Shown piece after piece: positions 22,901-33,660 of a stretch of 64,000 nt of DNA. How positions within the stretch are numbered: position 1 is the first letter of the stretch; the number at the start of each line of letters is the position of its first letter. A model generated the notes under the pieces. That model was not told the DNA's origin. It saw only the letters and a program-made list of their open reading frames with translations, and searched no databases. Made by a program: the position numbers and the translations under genes. The DNA is from Tilletiopsis washingtonensis. Its lineage: Eukaryota > Basidiomycota > Exobasidiomycetes > Entylomatales. The stretch is taken from positions 1-64,000 of the forward strand of contig NW_020312019.1 of NCBI RefSeq assembly GCF_003144115.1, read 5' to 3'.

Positions 22901-23449
22901 CGCCGAGCAACGCCGCGCCCAGCTTCGCCACCGCGCAAGAGCTCACGGCGCCGAACTCGCCCGAGCAGACACGCGCGTCTCTCGTCGGCATGCCCACGAA
23001 GCAGGTGAGCCCGGTCGCAAATGTCGACTAGACACATGCGCTGACGAGCATCTCGACAGGAGCTCAGCTCTGAGGAGAAGGACGTCGCCGTCGCCCGTGC
23101 CTTTCTCAACCCCGAGATGAGCGCCTCCGGCTTCGGTACGCGGGCAGCCTACAGCAGCGCCTCCGCTGCGCCGGCGTCGGGCGCCGTGGCGCTCTCGGAG
23201 CGCTCGCGCAGCGCCAGTGCCGACCGCTCGGGCTCGCTCGACGAGCACAGCCCGCAGGCCAGCGAGGGCTCGCAGGAGCACGGCGCCTCGGCCGGCTCGG
23301 CCTCGACGCGCTCCGCCACGAGCGCCGGCACGCTGGCCACGACGCCGAATGCCAGCACCGGCATGGTCGCTGCCAGCAAGGACGTCGTGGTGCCCATCGA
23401 GGAGGCGGATGGAGCCACCAGCATGCCTCTGCGCACCGTGGCCGCCTAG
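19915..23449 (+). CDS. Large Ser/Ala/Pro-rich disordered protein
   Basis: Unrecognised protein of 1159 aa in two exons: 19915-23004 and 23060-23449. The 55-bp intron has GTGAGC, a CTGAC branch site and an ACAG acceptor, and joins phase 0. Nearly the whole sequence is low-complexity Ser, Ala, Pro and Arg with SP/TP dipeptides, suggesting a heavily phosphorylated protein. The most structured pieces are YKSGVNWNAPGLALDHEEPF with an acidic helical stretch EEELRLAAEREQAEAG near 120-180, a short charged helix ADKAAEKAERAAEKK near 355, and basic SRFLSRLSGKS near 960. The second exon begins with a helical SSEEKDVAVARAFLNPEM. No signal peptide or membrane segment is seen. Consistent splicing and continued frame support a real gene; the function is unknown. 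Confidence 0.8.
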
Positions 23450-24042
23450 TGCTGGCAGCGCCCGCTTCGATCCATACCACCTCATCTCAGCGCATCTGCG
23501 ACTCGCAGACCTCATAGACGTCTTCTCACACCTCACAGCCTAATGACAACTCTGGATCCCTCTCGCTCGCGCGGCCCGCGCCTCGTCTCCTCGGCTCTGC
23601 AGCTTCGCAGGCTCACTGTCTCTTCGCGTCCCCCCGGCTCAGTCTTCCGCCCGAACTGCGGCGCGGAAGCGGCCGTCTCGTCACACGCTCCTTTCCTATG
23701 CCCTTCTCGCCTCTCCATCTCTCGCCGCGCCTCTCTCTCGGCCCCATCCGCACGTCGTAGCAGCACCTTCGCCTTCACGTCGCCGCCCGCACAAGTGCGC
23801 CTTCGCTTCGCACGCCGCGGCGCGCCCCAGCACATTCGATCCGCTCTTCACCATCTGGCCCACCTCACGCCGTCTTCGAATGACATGCGCTCTATCCATC
23901 GACAGTCTGAGTCTGGCTGAGTGCTGCAGAAGGTATACTTGAGGATGTAGCTGCGTGCGTGCTAGAATACAGAGGTGATGGGGTGATGCGAGGGGAAGGT
24001 GACTGCGAGTGAGGGAATGCGAGCAGGAGCGCCGCGGGCAGA
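23450..24042. other. Convergent 3' intergenic region
   Basis: These 593 bp separate the stops of the disordered-protein gene (+) and TAF1 (-). The plus strand is C/T-rich between 23560 and 23770. I see no gene or RNA here. Confidence 0.5.
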
Positions 24043-27000
24043 CTAGCCGACAGAACGCTTGCCCAGCTTGAGCTTGAGCTTCGGCGCACCGGCAGTGGGC
24101 GTGGAAGGCGAGGCAGCGGGCGGGCTGCCGGCGCTGCCCGGTGTGCCAGGCCCGCCAGGTGTAGCACGAGCGCCGAAGAAGACGGGCGGCACGCCAGAGA
24201 GGGGCGTGCCGGGCGGCGCACCGTACATGCCGCTGGCCGTCTGCATGAGCGAGGGCCGGCGGGCACCATCGACGCCTCCGGCGGGCTGCGGCGCCGTCTG
24301 CCGACTGGAGGCCGACGAGGCCATCGTCGAGGGACGCGGCGCCTCCCACATGCGGCACGACGTGTTCGTGGCCATGTGGCCGATGTCGCCGCAGCGGCCG
24401 CAGCGACGCTGAAAAGAGAAGAGAGTCAGCGCTGATGAGTGATGCACGCGCGAGCGCACGCACCTTGGTGTCTGTCTTGTTGACGAGTGCCTTGTAGCCG
24501 CCCTCGATCTCGAGACCCTCGGCGGCAGCCTTCGCCTTCTTGCGCTGCAGACGACGCTCCTGGTTCTTTTTGGCGGCCGCGATCTCGTCCTGCAGACGCT
24601 TGCGGCGCGCGGCGTTGATGGCGGCGTCGTCTGTAGGCACCAGTGCCTCCGAGGCCGTCGTCTCGTCTTCGATGCGCTGGCGCTGGCGCACGTACGCGTG
24701 GATGACGCCCGGGTCGCGCACGACTTCGGACACCCACTTGTTCTTGATGAAGCGGCGGATCTTGAGCACGCGCGTGTCGACGTCGGCCTGGCTCTCGTCG
24801 TCACCGGGCGTCTGCGCAGCGGGCGTGGCATCGTGCCGCACGGACTGCGCCCGACTGTGTCCGCGCACATGAGCAGCGCTGGGCGTGGGTGCAGCGGCGC
24901 TGTACGCGTCCTCCTCGTCCATCTCCGGCGGCACCGGGTTCGAGAGCGAGTCGGACTGCGCCTTCCAGATGCGCTCGACCTCGCTGCGGTAGATCGTCTT
25001 CTGCTTCTCGACGTTGTACTTGTGGCCCGACTTCTTCTCCTCCTCGTACATGATGGCTGCAGAGAGCTGGTCAGCAGAGGCCTGGCAGCAGAGATGCGGC
25101 CTGACTCACCTCTCCGCTCCGCCTCCGTCGCATGAGCCGGGAAGAATACCTCCTTCATCGACACACGCAGCATCGCAAACGCCTCGCCGCGGCCGGTGGG
25201 GTCGCCCTCGCCGTGCAGGCTCAGCATCGCCTTGCCCTGCGTGGCGTGCAGGAAGTTCTTGGATGTAATCCACGGCGCCAGGCGCTGCTCGATGGACATG
25301 GAGCTGTCGTCATTGTCCTCGTCCTTCTGCGAGACCTCCTGCGTGTAGCCCGAGTCGAGCAGGTGGCGCTGGCCCGACTGCATGGCCTCGCACAGCGCCA
25401 TGTGCTCCGGCGGCAGCAGCTTCTGCAGCTCGACGTCCTCGGGTGGCGTGATCTCAGGCTTGAGCTTCCAGTAGCCCTGGTCGTGGTCGCCGGCGGTGCG
25501 GTTGTACGCCATGAACTCCTGCAGCGCAGCGTCAGCAGGTGCTCAAGTAAGGTCCGAGGCAGCAGGACGCACCTTCAGGCGCTGGCGCATCTGCAGCTCG
25601 TTCTGCTCGGGGAAGTAGCGCATGATGCGGTGGATTTTGATGCGGTTGCCTGGCGTCGTCGCGACGAGGCGGTAGGCGATCATCTGCAGGCGCGTCTTGA
25701 TGGCGTTGGTGACGAGACGCGCGTGCGGGCCGGGCACCTGGACGAGCGGGTACGTCTGCCCAACGACGAAGAGGTTCTTGATCTCGCGCAGGTAGTAGCT
25801 GATCTCGTTCTTCGTCGTGCTGCGGATGAGCAGAAAGTCGGTTGACGCAGGCTTGTGCCGGAAGAGCGGCGCGCGGACCATGTTGTTGTACAGCGTCGGC
25901 TGCGTCTGCCCTGGTCGCACGCTGCCGAACTTCATGAAGGGCGACTCGTCGGTCTCGTCGAGGACGAACGGCTCGCCAAGGTCCGACTGCGAGGCATAGT
26001 CAGCGCACGAACGCACAGGCGGCAGCGGAGACACTCACGCGCGGAATGTGCTCGTCCTTGGCGTCCTTCTTGCGGTAGTAGTTGACGATGAGTGAACCCA
26101 TGCCGAGCTTCGAGAGGATGGGCGGGTACTCCTCGGAGTACTCGTACATGACGAATTGGCTCGTGTCCTTGAGCGTGAGGTCGCGCGTGCTCTTGAGCAT
26201 GTGCTCTGGATCCTTGCCCTTGCCGCCGCTCTTGTTGCTGCCGCCGCGCTCGTCCTTCTTCTTCTTCGACGAGCGCACCTTGGAGAAGCGCAGCGGGATG
26301 TTCGTCGGGAACACCATCGCCGGCCGGTGGAAGGCACGCGCCTCGCCCTTGTTGATGCGCGTCTTGTACTGCGCGTGGAGTGGTGAGCAGCGAACAGACA
26401 GGCATGGCAATTAGCACTCACGAAGGGCAGCTGCAACCGATTGGCCGGCGGCGCGTGCTGGATGACAAGCTGGCCGAGCGTCTGGCGCACGCGCTGCCGG
26501 TGCTCCTTCGTCACTTCGTAGAAGCGGTCGTTGGACAAATTCAGTGGGTCGAGCTCGGCCGCCGTGCGCGCCGCTCGCGATGTGACAGCCGGCGCATCGG
26601 CGCGGATCAGTAGCGATGCGTTCTCTGCGGTCGAGTGATGAGCACGCCAGACGAGGCCTTGCTTGTGCGCAGGTCCACTCACCGCGCGAGCCGGCGTCAT
26701 CCCGTTCAATCATCATCTCCGGATCGTTCATATCCAGCAGCAGCTCCTGGAACCTCGGCCGCGGCGCATCGGCCGCGGGCTTCTCCCACATGATCTCGTC
26801 GGCCCATGTGCCGCGGTCCAAGTCGATGTTGATTGGCCGTTCTGGCTGCACAGGCGGCATGTGGGCCGGCACATCATCGCTTGAGAGACACACACTGTCA
26901 GCGGGAGAAGCTCAAGCGGGCACTGGCGATGCTCACGAAGTGTACACGATGCGGCTCTCCCAATCGTCGATCTCCATCGCGGGCATCTCAGTCTCGAGCT

Positions 27001-27973
27001 TGTCCTAAGCCGTAGCATTGCAGGTTTAGCAAGAGGAGCTGCGCACGGCACGTCAAGAGCGTCTCACCACGGTATCGCGCACTCGCATGCTCTCCAAGAG
27101 CGGATGGAGCACGTCACGCAGGTAGCCGTGCTCCTTTGCCTCAGTGATGGTGAAGGGCCGCGAGGACGCATGGTCGCGCGTGGAGATCTCGAGGCTCGCA
27201 GTGATCGTCGCACCTTGCGCTAGCCATCAAGAGTCAGCGATCTGTTGCGAGCACTCCTGCCCCAGTGTGCAAGCAGCAGAGGCCCTCTCTCTGCCTCTAC
27301 TCTCTGCGCTGCTCGAGACATCACCGGGCATCCGCTGCTTGCGCATCCCTCCACACGCTGCTTCAGGTGACTCACGTCGCTCCAGCTTCGAGAAACGCCC
27401 TCGCTTCCGCGGCCGCAGGTCCTTGTAGTAGATGTCGGTGAAGTTGAGGATCTGGTCGGGCGTGAAGTCCGGGTAGAGCGCATGGACGTCCACTGCCGGC
27501 CTTTCTGGCGCGCTGGGCTCCGCCGGCGGGGGGGTCGCCTCGCGCGTGTCCGTCGGCTCGGCCTTGACGACGGGCGGCGGCGTGCCCATTGCGTCCGGAT
27601 CATCCTCGCCCTCTGCATCCTGCCCTCCCTCGTCTTCATCGTCGTAGTCCTCCTCGGCGCCACGCACGCTGCGCTTGCTGGCAGCGACGCTCTGCATGCC
27701 GAGGCGGTATGCGCGGTCGGCGATGCGCTTGCGCTCCTCCTGCATCTCGCGATCGACCTCTTCCTCCCAGTCTGCACGGCCGCCCTCGCCGCCGCCAAAG
27801 TCGTCATCGACGAAGCGCTCGCTGTAGATCTGGTCGCGCTCGAGGTGCGGGCCCGAGCTGTCGACCTGGTGCACGCGCGAGCGGCCCGCCGAGTCCTCGA
27901 CGCCCAGGTCCGACAGCAGCGTGCCGAGCGCCAGGTTGCCCAGCTGCCCGACGGCGCCGCGCTCGTCCTCCAT
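24043..27973 (-). CDS. TAF1: TFIID subunit 1 (TAF1)
   Basis: Largest scaffold subunit of the general transcription factor TFIID; nuclear; 1109 aa. Ten exons on the minus strand: 27973-27376, 27219-27068, 27004-26937, 26879-26683, 26624-26422, 26368-26039, 25986-25573, 25518-25110, 25056-24464, 24408-24043. All junctions have GT-AG ends and join in frame. The N-terminus is acidic, as expected for the region that contacts TBP. The central DUF3591 core (about 340-770) is well conserved: NLSNDRFYE, VRQTLGQLVIQHAPPA, FVMYEYSEEYPPILSKLGMG, FLLIRSTTKNEISYYLREI and MRYFPEQNELQMRQRLK. A basic helical region follows, then a zinc knuckle (CGRCGDIGHMATNTSC, about 990-1006) and a Pro/Gly tail. No bromodomain is present, as in yeast Taf1. 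Nine of ten exon ends use GTGAGT, GTGAGC, GTGAGA or GTGCGT; intron 1 is long (156 nt). Confidence 0.95.
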
Positions 27974-28087
27974 GGCGTGGCAGTGTGGGTGAGGGGGATG
28001 GTGGTGGTGGTGGAGGGCCAGGATGCGCAGCTCGCGACGTCGCGCAGTCGGCCCGATGCTGCCGTAGGCTGGCCGTGCGCTGCGCGT

Positions 28088-28093
28088 CACGTG
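28088..28093. promoter_or_regulatory. CACGTG box upstream of TAF1
   Basis: The core lies in a 10-bp palindrome, GTCACGTGAC, 115 bp upstream of the TAF1 ATG. Context and position resemble the box before the Arc1-like gene. Confidence 0.5.
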
Positions 28094-28129
28094 ACACGCC
28101 CCGCCCTGGCAGGATGGGGTCTGGACATG

Positions 28130-28159
28130 GCTCCGCCTCAGCCTTGGCTGAGGCGGAGC
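28130..28159. repeat. Perfect inverted repeat, 14-bp arms
   Basis: GCTCCGCCTCAGCC at 28130-28143 is followed after TT by its exact reverse complement at 28146-28159. A hairpin or cruciform could form. It lies 157 bp upstream of the TAF1 ATG and 42 bp from the CACGTG box. On the minus strand, if transcribed, it would be in or near the TAF1 leader. Confidence 0.9.
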
Positions 28160-28710
28160 TGTCGTCAGCTGAAGCAGCATGTACGAGGCATGCATGTGCT
28201 TAGGAACGCCTCTGGGAAGTGCCGAACGTCTCGCACACTTGCGGCTCTGCGTCCGGCTTCTGCGCCGTGCATGGACGACACGACGAGGTGGAGGCACCTG
28301 GGCCTGCTAGCCAGCCCAAGACATCACCCCGCTCACTTGCGGCTCACAAACAGAAGCGCAGGTCACTCGAGGGGAAAGCCCTGTCGTGCATTATTCTATT
28401 GAGACCGATGAAACACCATCCGCAGTGCTAGCTGCGAGCCCAAGCATCCTTACTTCCCCCCTTCCCTCTCTTCCTCATGCCGCCCTTCGACGGCGTTTCC
28501 GTCCCAACTGGCCAGCTCGAGGCACCCGAGAGCCTGCGCACAGGTAGCGCGGCCATTGGGCGCGCAAGTGCTTGCTGCGACGAGCCGCGGTAGAGGCGTC
28601 GCGACGGGCTGCTGCCGCGAGAACGCAGCGCCAGCCGAGGTGCCGCCAGCCTGCCGCGGCAGGCGGAAGCGGCTACGTATTGTGCAAAGCATGAAGCACC
28701 ACTGCCTCAT

Positions 28711-30309
28711 TCAGAGCTTGCTGCCTGGCCGTCTGCCCGCGAGCGTGGCCTTGAAGTTGACGAGATTGACGAGATCGCTGTTGACGGGCGTGTCGATGCC
28801 ATAGCGGCGGCCAAGCCCGACAATGTAGCCGTTGATGAAGTCGATCTCCGTCTTGCCGCGCATGTTGTGCACATCCTGCTGCATGCTGCTGAAGTTCTGC
28901 GCCGTGCTGCGCGCCACTGCCTCGGCGGCGCTCAGCAGCGCCGAGGGCGACAGCGACTGGTCAAGCAGCGAAGCATCGAGCTGGTCGAGACCGCCAGCCG
29001 AGCCGCTGCCCTCGCGCGCGTCCCGCGCCTGCGCAAGCAGAACGGCGCTGGCTTCACGGCAGATGTCGCCCATCGCGAGGCGCGCAGCGGCGTTGCCGTA
29101 CAGCTCGCCGTTGCGGCAGTCGGCGAGCGCCGTGAGCGGGTTGATGCAGGCATTGATGACGAGCTTGTGCATCAGCTTCAGCTGCATCTGCCGGATCGGA
29201 AGCCACTGCACGCCCAACGGCATAGCCAGCAGCGCCGCGACGGTATGCCGCAGCGTGAGCGTCTCGGGCAGCTCGGGGATCGCGGCGAGGTCGAGCACCT
29301 CCTGCGCGCGCCCGCGGCTGCGCGAGCGCCGCTGCGCAGTCGTGCGTGGCCGGAAGAACTCCCAGCCTACCGACTTGCCCTCCTCCTCCCGCAGCTTGTC
29401 AGCTGCCTCCCGAGCAGCGGCGCGAGCCTCGGCCTCCTCCTCGAGCGCGCGGTTGGCGCCTGGCGGCCGCACGATGACGGAGCGCTCGTAGCCCTCGGGC
29501 GCGCGCAGCGCGTTTGGCACGACGCCAAAGTGCAGCTCGCCCACGCCGGCGTGGACGACGTGCAAGCGCCGCTTGCGCCATGCGCCGTGCGTCGTGGAGG
29601 CAAGGATGAAGTTTGGCCGGTGCTGCGGATCCGGGAAGAGCTTCTCGTAGAGCAGGTCGAGGACGCCCTGCCCGTTCTGCAGGAGCACGATAGTGGAGGA
29701 GGGCGTGAGACGGGAGGCGAGCGGAGCAAGTGACGAGAGCGTGGTATCTGCCTTGGAGGTGACGATGAGAGAGTCGATGGAGTCGGAAGCGTACCCTTGC
29801 GCGTGACAGATGCCCTGTGGCTTGTCGTCTTGCCCAGAGTAGGCGGATTTCCGCCGCGCTTTTGGCGCTGGCGGCGGCTGCAACAACGTGATGGGTGCGT
29901 GGCGCTGAATGTGGAAGTCTCGCTCGGTGAACCGGGCGCCGTCGCGCTCGACGATGATGCTGTCGTCCTCCTTTGGCGGCAGTGCCATGAACTCAGGCCG
30001 CCCGACGGGCTTCTGATGCCGCAAGTGCAGCGTGACATGCGTCTGCGACGGGTCGGGCAAGAAGCCGTGCACGTGCGGCGCAGCGAGGTGTGGCGTAGCG
30101 AGGCCAGGCGCGCTGCTGCCGAGCACACTGCTGCTGCCGGCACCCTCATTACTGCTGCTGCTGGACTGGCCACTGCCGCTGCCGCTGGCAAAGGCATTGG
30201 GCAGCTCGGCGGCGGCGGCACGCAGGTTGGCATGGGCGCGCGTCGAGCGCTGCAGGTGGAACGCGACGAGCGAGCCGATGGAGCCGACGCCCGAGACATG
30301 GAAGCGCAT
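28711..30309 (-). CDS. 2-dehydropantoate 2-reductase (ketopantoate reductase)
   Basis: NADPH-dependent reduction of ketopantoate to pantoate, on the pantothenate/CoA pathway. Single exon, 532 aa. The N-terminal nucleotide-binding loop is GVGSIGSL (residues 7-14). Family active-site positions are visible: Asn in LLQNGQG (212), Lys in MHKLVINACINPLTAL (382) and Glu in EIDFINGYIVGLGRRYGID (488). The protein is longer than typical family members (about 300-380 aa) because of a Ser/Gly-rich insert at 40-75, a segment with basic residues at 145-175, and a charged block at 285-340. Some ApbA/PanE-fold proteins in fungi act in other roles, so substrate is inferred from family and kept active-site residues. 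No targeting peptide is evident. Confidence 0.88.
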   Translation of the reverse strand: MRFHVSGVGSIGSLVAFHLQRSTRAHANLRAAAAELPNAFASGSGSGQSSSSSNEGAGSSSVLGSSAPGLATPHLAAPHVHGFLPDPSQTHVTLHLRHQKPVGRPEFMALPPKEDDSIIVERDGARFTERDFHIQRHAPITLLQPPPAPKARRKSAYSGQDDKPQGICHAQGYASDSIDSLIVTSKADTTLSSLAPLASRLTPSSTIVLLQNGQGVLDLLYEKLFPDPQHRPNFILASTTHGAWRKRRLHVVHAGVGELHFGVVPNALRAPEGYERSVIVRPPGANRALEEEAEARAAAREAADKLREEEGKSVGWEFFRPRTTAQRRSRSRGRAQEVLDLAAIPELPETLTLRHTVAALLAMPLGVQWLPIRQMQLKLMHKLVINACINPLTALADCRNGELYGNAAARLAMGDICREASAVLLAQARDAREGSGSAGGLDQLDASLLDQSLSPSALLSAAEAVARSTAQNFSSMQQDVHNMRGKTEIDFINGYIVGLGRRYGIDTPVNSDLVNLVNFKATLAGRRPGSKL

Positions 30310-30771
30310 GCCCGGCGCAGGAGAAGGCTAGCAGGCGCGGCGCTGTGCCATGCAACGAGGCCGGGCGCCCCGGCGGCGCGATGCCCAGAGTGGAGTGGCG
30401 AGAGGCGCGGAGGGTGGGGCACAGGGCACGCGCGGTGGCGGCGGCGCAGCGGACGAGGTGCCGAGCGTGGGCTGGACGGGAAGAAGTGCTGAGAAGACGA
30501 GGCGGTGGCGAGGTGAGGTGCGGTGATGTGGGGAGAAGGGAGGCCCCAGCCGCTGCTGCTTGCCGCTCTGACCTCACCCGAGTAGGTGCTTACGCCGCGA
30601 AGGAAGGGGCGCGGCGCGCGCCGCACGGCCGAGTGCCGGCGAGCTTAGAAATGTGTTGCGCGCACGTGACGCGCCCGCGCCCGGCCAGCGCCGACCGGGG
30701 CTCCCCACACCATGCTGCCGCCTCCTTCACCCCCGGATCAAGCACACAGGAACAGATGTGTAGTGCTATGT
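30310..30771. other. Region upstream of ketopantoate reductase
   Basis: These 462 bp hold the reductase promoter and the 3' UTR of the PPR gene. A CACGTG core lies at 30663-30668. Nothing else is recognisable. Confidence 0.5.
30663..30668. promoter_or_regulatory. CACGTG box upstream of ketopantoate reductase
   Basis: CACGTG in GCGCACGTGACGCGCC lies 354 bp upstream of the ATG at 30309. It shares the CACGTGAC octamer with the boxes upstream of TAF1 and adenosine kinase, but is farther from its gene. Confidence 0.4.
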
Positions 30772-33660
30772 CTATTGCGCCAGGGCCACGGGCGCCGCCT
30801 CGGCCTCGGGCTGTGGCGGCAGCGGCGACGCCTCGCGCGCCAGCTCGCGCAGGCGCTTCTTCTCGGCGGCCTCGGCCGCCAGCAGCGCGGCCGCACGCTG
30901 CTCCTCCCTCTTGAGCTCCTGGGCACGCTGTGTGCGGCGCTTGCGCTGCTGGTTGCGCACGAAGCGCGCCTGCTCTGCGTGCGCCGTGCGCTCATCGACG
31001 TCGCGGTGCAGCTCGTCGATGCGTCGCTCTACGTGCTTGAGCGCCTTGCTCAGCGCCTTGTTCAGCTGCGTCACGCGCGTGCGCTCGGCATCGCGGAAGC
31101 GCCGCTCGTCCCACCGCTGCAGCGCCCGCTGCACGACGGCGTGCTCGGCGTAGAGCGCAAGCAGCGCCCGCTTCTGTAGCCGCACGACCCACCAGCGCGC
31201 GCGCTGCTGCTCCGCGCGGCCCGTCAGCGAGGCGAGCGACTCGAAGAGCTCGGGCGATGGCGCGTGGTGCGGCGCGTCGAAGTACGGCAGCGCGACGGGC
31301 GCAGAGGCCTCGCCGGCCGCATCCTCGTCGAGCCAGCTCTCGGCGACAGTCTCCGACGAGGCAGATGTGGGTGTCTCGTCAGACGGTGATGGCTCAGCTT
31401 GCGGTGCCTCGTCGAACGGCGCCAACGGAGCTTGCGATGCGTCGTGGAGTGATGACGGCTCAGTCTCCAGCTGCGACGAAGCCTCGCCGGAAGGAGCTGT
31501 CTCCGCCGTCTCTGCTTGCAGTGCGTCGGGAGAGTCGAGTGCGTCCTGCGCCGCCTGAGCTTCGGCAGCGGCCGCAGCTTGCGCGCGTCTCGCTGCCTTG
31601 GCCTCGCGAGTCTGCTCGACCTCGGCAAGCCTTGCCGCGTGAGCCGCCTCCTCGCCCAGCTCCACGTCGCCCACGCCCAGCTGCACGGCCATGCGGCGCA
31701 CCTCATCCTCGTAGCTCTCGACAGCCTCAACGAGCACGTACTGCGCGACGCAGAGGTACTGGCCCTCCTGGCGCGCCAGATCCTCCATCTTGCGGCCCCA
31801 GTCGCCCAGCGCCGGCGTGGCGACCTGCGAGGCATTAGGCGCCGTGCAGGCGTGTTTGATGAGCGTCTTGTACGTCGTCAGGTTCGGCGTGATGGCGTCG
31901 GGGTGCGAGTAGGGCAGCGGCGCGTCGTCGTCGTCGGCCTGCGAAGCTTGCGTCTCGGACGCGGCCTCGTCGCGAGGCCTCAGGTCACGCCAATTCATGG
32001 CGAAGAGACTGCCCTGCGGCGCCTCCTCTGCGGCTTCTGCGAGCTGCTCGCCGCGCGGCAGCGGCCGAGTAATCGTCTCGTACGCCGCGATCATCTTCGG
32101 CACGCTCTCATGCTCGCCCAGCGCCATGAGGATCGTGTTGAGCGTGTGCACGGTGAGCTTCGACTCGGCCGGCCGCTCGGGCTGTGCATCGAGCGCATCG
32201 AGGTCCACGCCGTAGCTGACGCGCAGCAGCGCCTTGAGCGCGGGCATGTGGCCAGCCAGGCGCAGCATGCGCGCGGCCAAGTCGAGCGTGACGACGTCCG
32301 GCGTCACGCCTCTCTTTGCCATGTCGTCGAGCAGCTCCACAGCACGGCGCGCATCGATATCAGCAGCCGTGCGCGCCCTGACTTGCGGCGGACCCTTGAT
32401 CTTGCTCTGCAGCCATTCTTCGCGCGCTTGGATACGCGCCGCCCGCCGCTCGGCCTTGCCCAGCTTCTTGCGCTCGCTGCGCGTGCCGGCGCGCAGCGCT
32501 GCGGCGTGCGAACGCACGAGCGAGTTGGCCAGGTGTCGCGAGAGGCCCAACATCATGGCCTGGTACGTGCGGCGGTTCGGCTCCAAGAGCGGCGGCGCCG
32601 GCGTGGGCCCTGCATCGGGAAAGAGCCAGCCGAGGAGCGAGCGCCGCGGCTGATACCGCTTCTGCTCCTCCGCTGTGCTCTGCTCCTGGATCTCGCGCCA
32701 GAGACGCGTGAGCGCCATCATGTTGCCGCTCGGCGCAATGACGTCGAGCACGTGGTTGTAGTCTGCCATGTCGGGGTGCGCCTCGATGTCTGGCAGCGCA
32801 CTGCTCGTGCTCGCCAGCGGCGTCGTGAGCTCGGCGGAGAGGCGGCGCATGTGCTCAAAAAGTGTCGTGGCTCGCGTGAGATACTGGTGAATCGTGTCGT
32901 CGACGAGGATCGAACTGGATCGCTGCGTCGTGGTCAACTGGCCGCCCGGCCGAAAGGCGACGAGCGGCGGCGCGCTGGGCACCGGCTGCGGGTAAGACGA
33001 TCGGCCGGCCGCGCCCGACTCGGACGACTCGCCGGCCGCACGCAGCTCGTCGGCGTTCGACATCGCATCGGCGTACTTCTCGGCGCTGACCTCGTCGCGG
33101 CGACGCCGCTTGTCGCGCCGCGCCACGACACGGCGCGAGTGGACGTTGGGTGTAATGGCCCGCAGCACGAGGGAGAGATGCAGCGGCAGCAGGCGCATGC
33201 GTGCCTCGGCGCTGGCCGTGCTCTCCTCGACACTGCTGCCGTCCAGCGGCCGCTGCATGAGATCCGTGTAGGCGGCCCAGACGCGCTCGGGGTCCGGAAA
33301 GGCCTTGTAGATTTCGCGGAAGATGGGGTGCGCCTCCTCGGCGTAGCGCTGGGCGCTGGCGTCGGCAGGCGGCGCCCGGCTGCCGCTGCCGCTCGGGGCC
33401 CACACTGGCGACAGGGCGTGCTGCGGCGTGAAGAAGGCGCGCGGCGGCACCCATGCTGCGCTTGGCGTTGGGATGGCGATGCCTCCCGAGCGCCGAGCCG
33501 GCTCTGGCTGTGAGGCCTGCGGCGCCGCAACCTCCGCTTGGGCCGCTGCTGCCGCTGCGTCTGCCGCACCCACGGCGCTGCTGCTGCTCAGCGCTCGCCG
33601 GGCGACGAGGCCGCCGCGCGCCGGCACGGCCAGGCGGCGGGCGAAGACGCGCAGGGGCAT
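30772..33660 (-). CDS. Mitochondrial pentatricopeptide repeat protein
   Basis: Predicted mitochondrial RNA-binding protein, single exon, 962 aa. The start at 33660 gives an Arg/Ala/Ser-rich presequence without acidic residues in its first 25 (MPLRVFARRLAVPARGGLVA); the frame is open upstream but that part is low-complexity. PPR-like helical pairs are scattered through the middle: DYNHVLDVIAPSGNMMALTR, NRRTYQAMMLGLSRHL, RRAVELLDDMAKRGVTPDVV, VHTLNTILMALGEHESVPKM and LTTYKTLIKHACTA. An acidic Ser/Glu-rich linker follows at about 690-790. The C-terminus from about 800 is a long basic coiled coil (KALKHVERRIDELHRDVDER). The exact target is unknown; in fungi such proteins act in mitochondrial mRNA stability, translation or ribosome assembly. 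Confidence 0.82.
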   Translation of the reverse strand: MPLRVFARRLAVPARGGLVARRALSSSSAVGAADAAAAAAQAEVAAPQASQPEPARRSGGIAIPTPSAAWVPPRAFFTPQHALSPVWAPSGSGSRAPPADASAQRYAEEAHPIFREIYKAFPDPERVWAAYTDLMQRPLDGSSVEESTASAEARMRLLPLHLSLVLRAITPNVHSRRVVARRDKRRRRDEVSAEKYADAMSNADELRAAGESSESGAAGRSSYPQPVPSAPPLVAFRPGGQLTTTQRSSSILVDDTIHQYLTRATTLFEHMRRLSAELTTPLASTSSALPDIEAHPDMADYNHVLDVIAPSGNMMALTRLWREIQEQSTAEEQKRYQPRRSLLGWLFPDAGPTPAPPLLEPNRRTYQAMMLGLSRHLANSLVRSHAAALRAGTRSERKKLGKAERRAARIQAREEWLQSKIKGPPQVRARTAADIDARRAVELLDDMAKRGVTPDVVTLDLAARMLRLAGHMPALKALLRVSYGVDLDALDAQPERPAESKLTVHTLNTILMALGEHESVPKMIAAYETITRPLPRGEQLAEAAEEAPQGSLFAMNWRDLRPRDEAASETQASQADDDDAPLPYSHPDAITPNLTTYKTLIKHACTAPNASQVATPALGDWGRKMEDLARQEGQYLCVAQYVLVEAVESYEDEVRRMAVQLGVGDVELGEEAAHAARLAEVEQTREAKAARRAQAAAAAEAQAAQDALDSPDALQAETAETAPSGEASSQLETEPSSLHDASQAPLAPFDEAPQAEPSPSDETPTSASSETVAESWLDEDAAGEASAPVALPYFDAPHHAPSPELFESLASLTGRAEQQRARWWVVRLQKRALLALYAEHAVVQRALQRWDERRFRDAERTRVTQLNKALSKALKHVERRIDELHRDVDERTAHAEQARFVRNQQRKRRTQRAQELKREEQRAAALLAAEAAEKKRLRELAREASPLPPQPEAEAAPVALAQ

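Larger units (their letters stand above)
27974..28710. other. TAF1 upstream region
   Basis: This 737-bp region between the TAF1 start and the ketopantoate reductase stop should hold the TAF1 promoter and the reductase 3' UTR. It contains a CACGTG box and a 30-bp near-perfect hairpin, listed separately. No gene is supported. Confidence 0.5.
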
